23,300 nucleotides of DNA. Origin: Candidatus Uhrbacteria bacterium. GTDB lineage: Bacteria; Patescibacteriota; Patescibacteriia; UBA9934; GWF2-40-263. Below the pieces are notes generated by a model, which did no database searches, was not told the DNA's origin, and worked only from the letters and a program-made list of their open reading frames with translations. The stretch lies in contig JABITQ010000052.1 of assembly GCA_018700535.1 (NCBI GenBank), positions 1 to 23,300 on the forward strand, in the 5' to 3' direction. Shown here piece after piece: positions 20,673-23,300 of this stretch. The position numbers and the translations under genes were made by a program. Positions within the stretch are counted from its first letter, which is position 1. Each line of letters starts with the position of its first letter.

Positions 20673-23300
20673 ATGAGTAAACCCCACGAATCCATGCTTA
20701 GGCTCCTCGCCGGTATGACGGATGGGGAACAAAAGCTAAAGTTTATTCGCAGGCTCTATGACGACGGCCAACTTGATGACCACGACCTGTACCAATTGCT
20801 GGTCAGGTCGATCGAGCGAAACCCCCGCTACTACTTTGAACAGATCACGGAAAACGATCTGCTTAAGTACATGTGGGATCGCTTTCAAGGCTACCCAGAA
20901 GCGCTGGCTCGTGCACTTGTGCGCGTATGCCCAGACCTCTTCTACGGCAACCCGGATTGGGTTACTCGACTGATCATCAAACTGCAGGGCGATAAAAAGC
21001 TCGGTGCAGAACTTGGCATGATCACCATCGCTCCGAGTAGGGGTGCTGGTAAAGGCGGTGGTGGACTTGTCATCAAGATCGACGAATCGTTGCTCGCTTC
21101 TATTCCGCGCGAGGTGCAAGACCTCGATGTAGAGTGTCGCGTAAATGAACTGCTGTACTGGTACAGCCGTGACGTCGAACTTGCCCACGAACATGCGCAA
21201 GAAGAAATCGACAGCGCAGCGAACGACTACGAGCGCAGCATTTGGGACACGGCACGTAAGAAGCATCAAGAATATCTCGTTACTGAATACGACAAAGCGA
21301 TCAAGACTATCAATGGTCGCATGTTTCCAGCACAGCACGTCCGCTGGTGGCTCAGTAAGTCACAAGGCGCCACGCGCGTTCTGAACATCGGTGACACTGG
21401 CACTTACAAGACGAGCTTTGCTGCAATCGCCATGCGCGAAGCAGGTGCAAAAAAGGTTCTCGTATTCTGCGCACCAAACGCACGAGGGAACTGGGCAAAA
21501 GAGCTGCAGCTTTACTACCCTCACCTCAAGCAAAATGGTTTGGTTGATGTGATCTACAAACGCAGACATGTGAACAACATTGCTGCGGATGCTGAATTCA
21601 TAATTGTCGGTTACTCAACACTAACAGATCCGAGGGCTGTCAGAGCTCTCAAGGCTCAGGATATTGACGGGATCATCTGGGACGAATCGCATTACGGTAA
21701 AAACGTAATCGGTGCGAACCCGGCCCGACGAGCTCTTGGTGCACTCGAGGTGATTCAACATCACAACGGGAACATCAAAAAGCTTGTCGCGTGCTCGGCA
21801 ACCCCCTGGGAGAACAGTCCAGACGAACTTGCTGCGCTTGCGTGTGTACTTCGTCCAGACTCGTTCAAAGACCCGCAAGAGTTCATGAAGTCTGGTGCGT
21901 ACGCCAGTCCGCGCTTCCTGCGCGCACTGCTCGACACCTGCATCCTCGATGTATCTTTGCATCAAGTGCGCGACCTGCCAGCAATCACTCCCAAACCGTG
22001 GGAGGATCTCTTTGGTGCCATCAGTGTGCCATGGGGACAAGGGCAGGCAGAGCTTTACCAGCACATTATCGACAACGTACCAGAGACTGATATCTGTCCA
22101 GAAGACCCACTCAAAACGGTCAATGGGATGGATGGGAAGCGCAAAATGCGTTACCTCATGTACGCAACGGTCATCCCGCACGTACTAGAGCATGCCCCCG
22201 GGTATCACTGGCCACCAGTCGTTAAACAGGCGTTCAAAACCTGGAAAATGTCTGGAAGGTTGTTGTGGACTTGCGAGCACATCGACGAGCACATCGACGA
22301 TTCAAAATTCGTCGTTGCCTCTGGCATGAACGTGCAAGGAGTCACTCAACCCCTGCTCGACGACGAAGACATCTTCTGGATCGGGAAGCATCTCAAAGAG
22401 AAGTATGGCGATGAAGCCGTTCTGCTCCTTGACGGGTCTGTGACGCTGGGGAAAAAGCGTGATGCAGTCATTCGCAAGTGGCGCACCGATCCGAAGATAA
22501 AAATTCTGTTGGTGTCCATGCGCACGTGCCCGGACTCAATCAACCTTTCGGTGAAGATCAAAGATGATCCAACTGTGAAAGCTGTAAGGCTGATCGGTTT
22601 CTCACTCGATTGGAAACCCTGGAAGCAGTTCATCGGAAGATTCTGGCGTGAGGGCCTCTCGGTCCCCATGTTCTATCAAACCCTCATCATTGAGGGTACG
22701 ACTTCCGAAGCACTCCTCGAGCTCAATCGTCGCAAGTGGGACAGTCAACTGATGTTCCGCTGTCGCGTACCCCCCACAGATGAGGAGTGGCTCGAGCAAC
22801 TCAAACCAAACAAAGATCGATTCAAAGATCTTGTACGCACACCACGCGAGTGGGTGCGTACCATCAACGTAGACATGCGAGGAGCAGGAGAGGCGGGCGC
22901 TCGCGCTTACCTTGATCGCACTTCAGGCTTGTCCACGCACGGTGAAGTGTTTGCAAGAAGCTTCCTCGAGGCACAGGACAGCTCAGCCTCCGGCCACATC
23001 GCGCGCCACATGCGCTATGTGCTAGAGGAAGGCTTGATCCCTGGCGGAATTCTCTCCGACCCCTCCACAATCCTCGATGCGGGGTGTGGACCTGCAACCA
23101 TGGCACGGTTCCTCTCGCTTCCAATCTACGGTGTTGACCTCAACCCGTGGATGATCGAAAAAGCGCGCGAAGTCGCACCTGAACTCACAGCAAACATTTG
23201 TGAAGGTTCGGTCAGTGCGCTAGATAAATGGTGGACGGATAAGTTCAGACTTACCACTTGCTCGATGGTTCTTGACTGGACCGAGCGTGGGTCACGAAAA
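20673..23300 (+). CDS. SNF2-type helicase fused to a class I methyltransferase (C-terminus beyond window)
   Basis: The frame is open from the ATG at 20673 to the window edge, 876 residues so far. Residues 1-225 are an unrecognised helical domain. The SNF2-like motor follows: motif I GDTGTYKT (G240-T247, K246), motif II DESH (D337-H340), motif III SATP (S375-P378), and in the second lobe motif VI Q652-FIG-R656-FW-R659-EG, the SNF2 pattern QxxGRxxRxG. From about residue 790 a Rossmann methyltransferase begins: SAM-binding motif I ILDAGCGP (D802-P807) and the acidic ribose contact D822 in GVDLNP. SNF2 motors move along double-stranded DNA; the methyl acceptor is not known. Shared helicase and methyltransferase functions occur in defence systems such as DISARM, but no other defence gene is visible here. 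The promoter and AAAGGA ribosome site support the start. Confidence 0.9.
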   Translation, partial: MSKPHESMLRLLAGMTDGEQKLKFIRRLYDDGQLDDHDLYQLLVRSIERNPRYYFEQITENDLLKYMWDRFQGYPEALARALVRVCPDLFYGNPDWVTRLIIKLQGDKKLGAELGMITIAPSRGAGKGGGGLVIKIDESLLASIPREVQDLDVECRVNELLYWYSRDVELAHEHAQEEIDSAANDYERSIWDTARKKHQEYLVTEYDKAIKTINGRMFPAQHVRWWLSKSQGATRVLNIGDTGTYKTSFAAIAMREAGAKKVLVFCAPNARGNWAKELQLYYPHLKQNGLVDVIYKRRHVNNIAADAEFIIVGYSTLTDPRAVRALKAQDIDGIIWDESHYGKNVIGANPARRALGALEVIQHHNGNIKKLVACSATPWENSPDELAALACVLRPDSFKDPQEFMKSGAYASPRFLRALLDTCILDVSLHQVRDLPAITPKPWEDLFGAISVPWGQGQAELYQHIIDNVPETDICPEDPLKTVNGMDGKRKMRYLMYATVIPHVLEHAPGYHWPPVVKQAFKTWKMSGRLLWTCEHIDEHIDDSKFVVASGMNVQGVTQPLLDDEDIFWIGKHLKEKYGDEAVLLLDGSVTLGKKRDAVIRKWRTDPKIKILLVSMRTCPDSINLSVKIKDDPTVKAVRLIGFSLDWKPWKQFIGRFWREGLSVPMFYQTLIIEGTTSEALLELNRRKWDSQLMFRCRVPPTDEEWLEQLKPNKDRFKDLVRTPREWVRTINVDMRGAGEAGARAYLDRTSGLSTHGEVFARSFLEAQDSSASGHIARHMRYVLEEGLIPGGILSDPSTILDAGCGPATMARFLSLPIYGVDLNPWMIEKAREVAPELTANICEGSVSALDKWWTDKFRLTTCSMVLDWTERGSRK

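Noticed and set aside
20736..21338. 200-residue reverse-strand reading frame
   Set aside because: It lies opposite the N-terminal part of the SNF2-methyltransferase gene and has no domain, promoter or ribosome site; a shadow frame.
21621..22181. 186-residue reverse-strand reading frame
   Set aside because: It lies opposite the helicase motifs, whose conservation fixes the forward strand as coding.
22275..22298. 12-bp tandem repeat giving EHIDEHID in the helicase
   Set aside because: Two in-frame copies only, inside a coding stretch; most likely a small duplication without a function of its own.

Overview
The window is an ordinary bacterial chromosome segment of moderate GC content and compact layout, and no tRNA, rRNA, insertion sequence or CRISPR array was seen. 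The gene set fits a small-genome bacterium of the candidate phyla radiation (Patescibacteria): a membrane pyrophosphatase, ComM, a XerC/D-type recombinase, a LysM/M23 peptidase with a long N-terminal anchor, single-KH KhpA, and many proteins of unknown function. This placement is inference from gene style; no marker-gene tree was possible. The standard code reads through every gene. All 19 complete genes end in TAA (14) or TAG (5), none in TGA.

Layout. 1-3457: the N-terminal part of a tyrosine recombinase (leftward, cut by the window edge), a small membrane protein, a DsbA-like membrane-anchored thiol oxidoreductase, a short coiled-coil protein and an MFS-type transporter. 3599-9856: a 470-residue unknown, then rpsO, an NYN-domain nuclease and pnp, an RNA-metabolism cluster in which the classical rpsO-pnp pair is split by the NYN gene; then a membrane-anchored extracytoplasmic protein of unknown function. 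9857-10444: the only long gene-free stretch. It holds a cluster of three DnaA boxes, a 15-bp palindrome, a sigma70-type promoter, a strongly folded region and a terminator, read here as an unidentified structured RNA of about 375 nt, possibly next to a replication origin or a DnaA-controlled promoter. 10472-12893: a DksA/TraR-type zinc protein translationally coupled to lspA, then comM. 12917-15696 (leftward): a zinc-ribbon membrane protein, a LysM-M23 peptidase, and rnhB followed closely by a cupin. 15798-18108: a proton-pumping pyrophosphatase facing khpA. 18261-23300: two large rightward genes with their own promoters, a 765-residue coiled-coil protein and a SNF2-type helicase fused to a class I methyltransferase that runs off the window.

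Control signals are unusually readable. Six exact TTGACA -35 boxes with 17-bp spacers can be seen, two of them in the divergent region between khpA and the 765-residue gene. At several genes a -10 box lies only 6-11 bp before the start codon, predicting leaderless mRNAs. pnp and comM have short leaders that begin with a hairpin enclosing the ribosome-binding site. Most genes end in clear intrinsic terminators. The best candidates for something undescribed are the SNF2-methyltransferase fusion with its coiled-coil neighbour, and the structured RNA beside the DnaA boxes.
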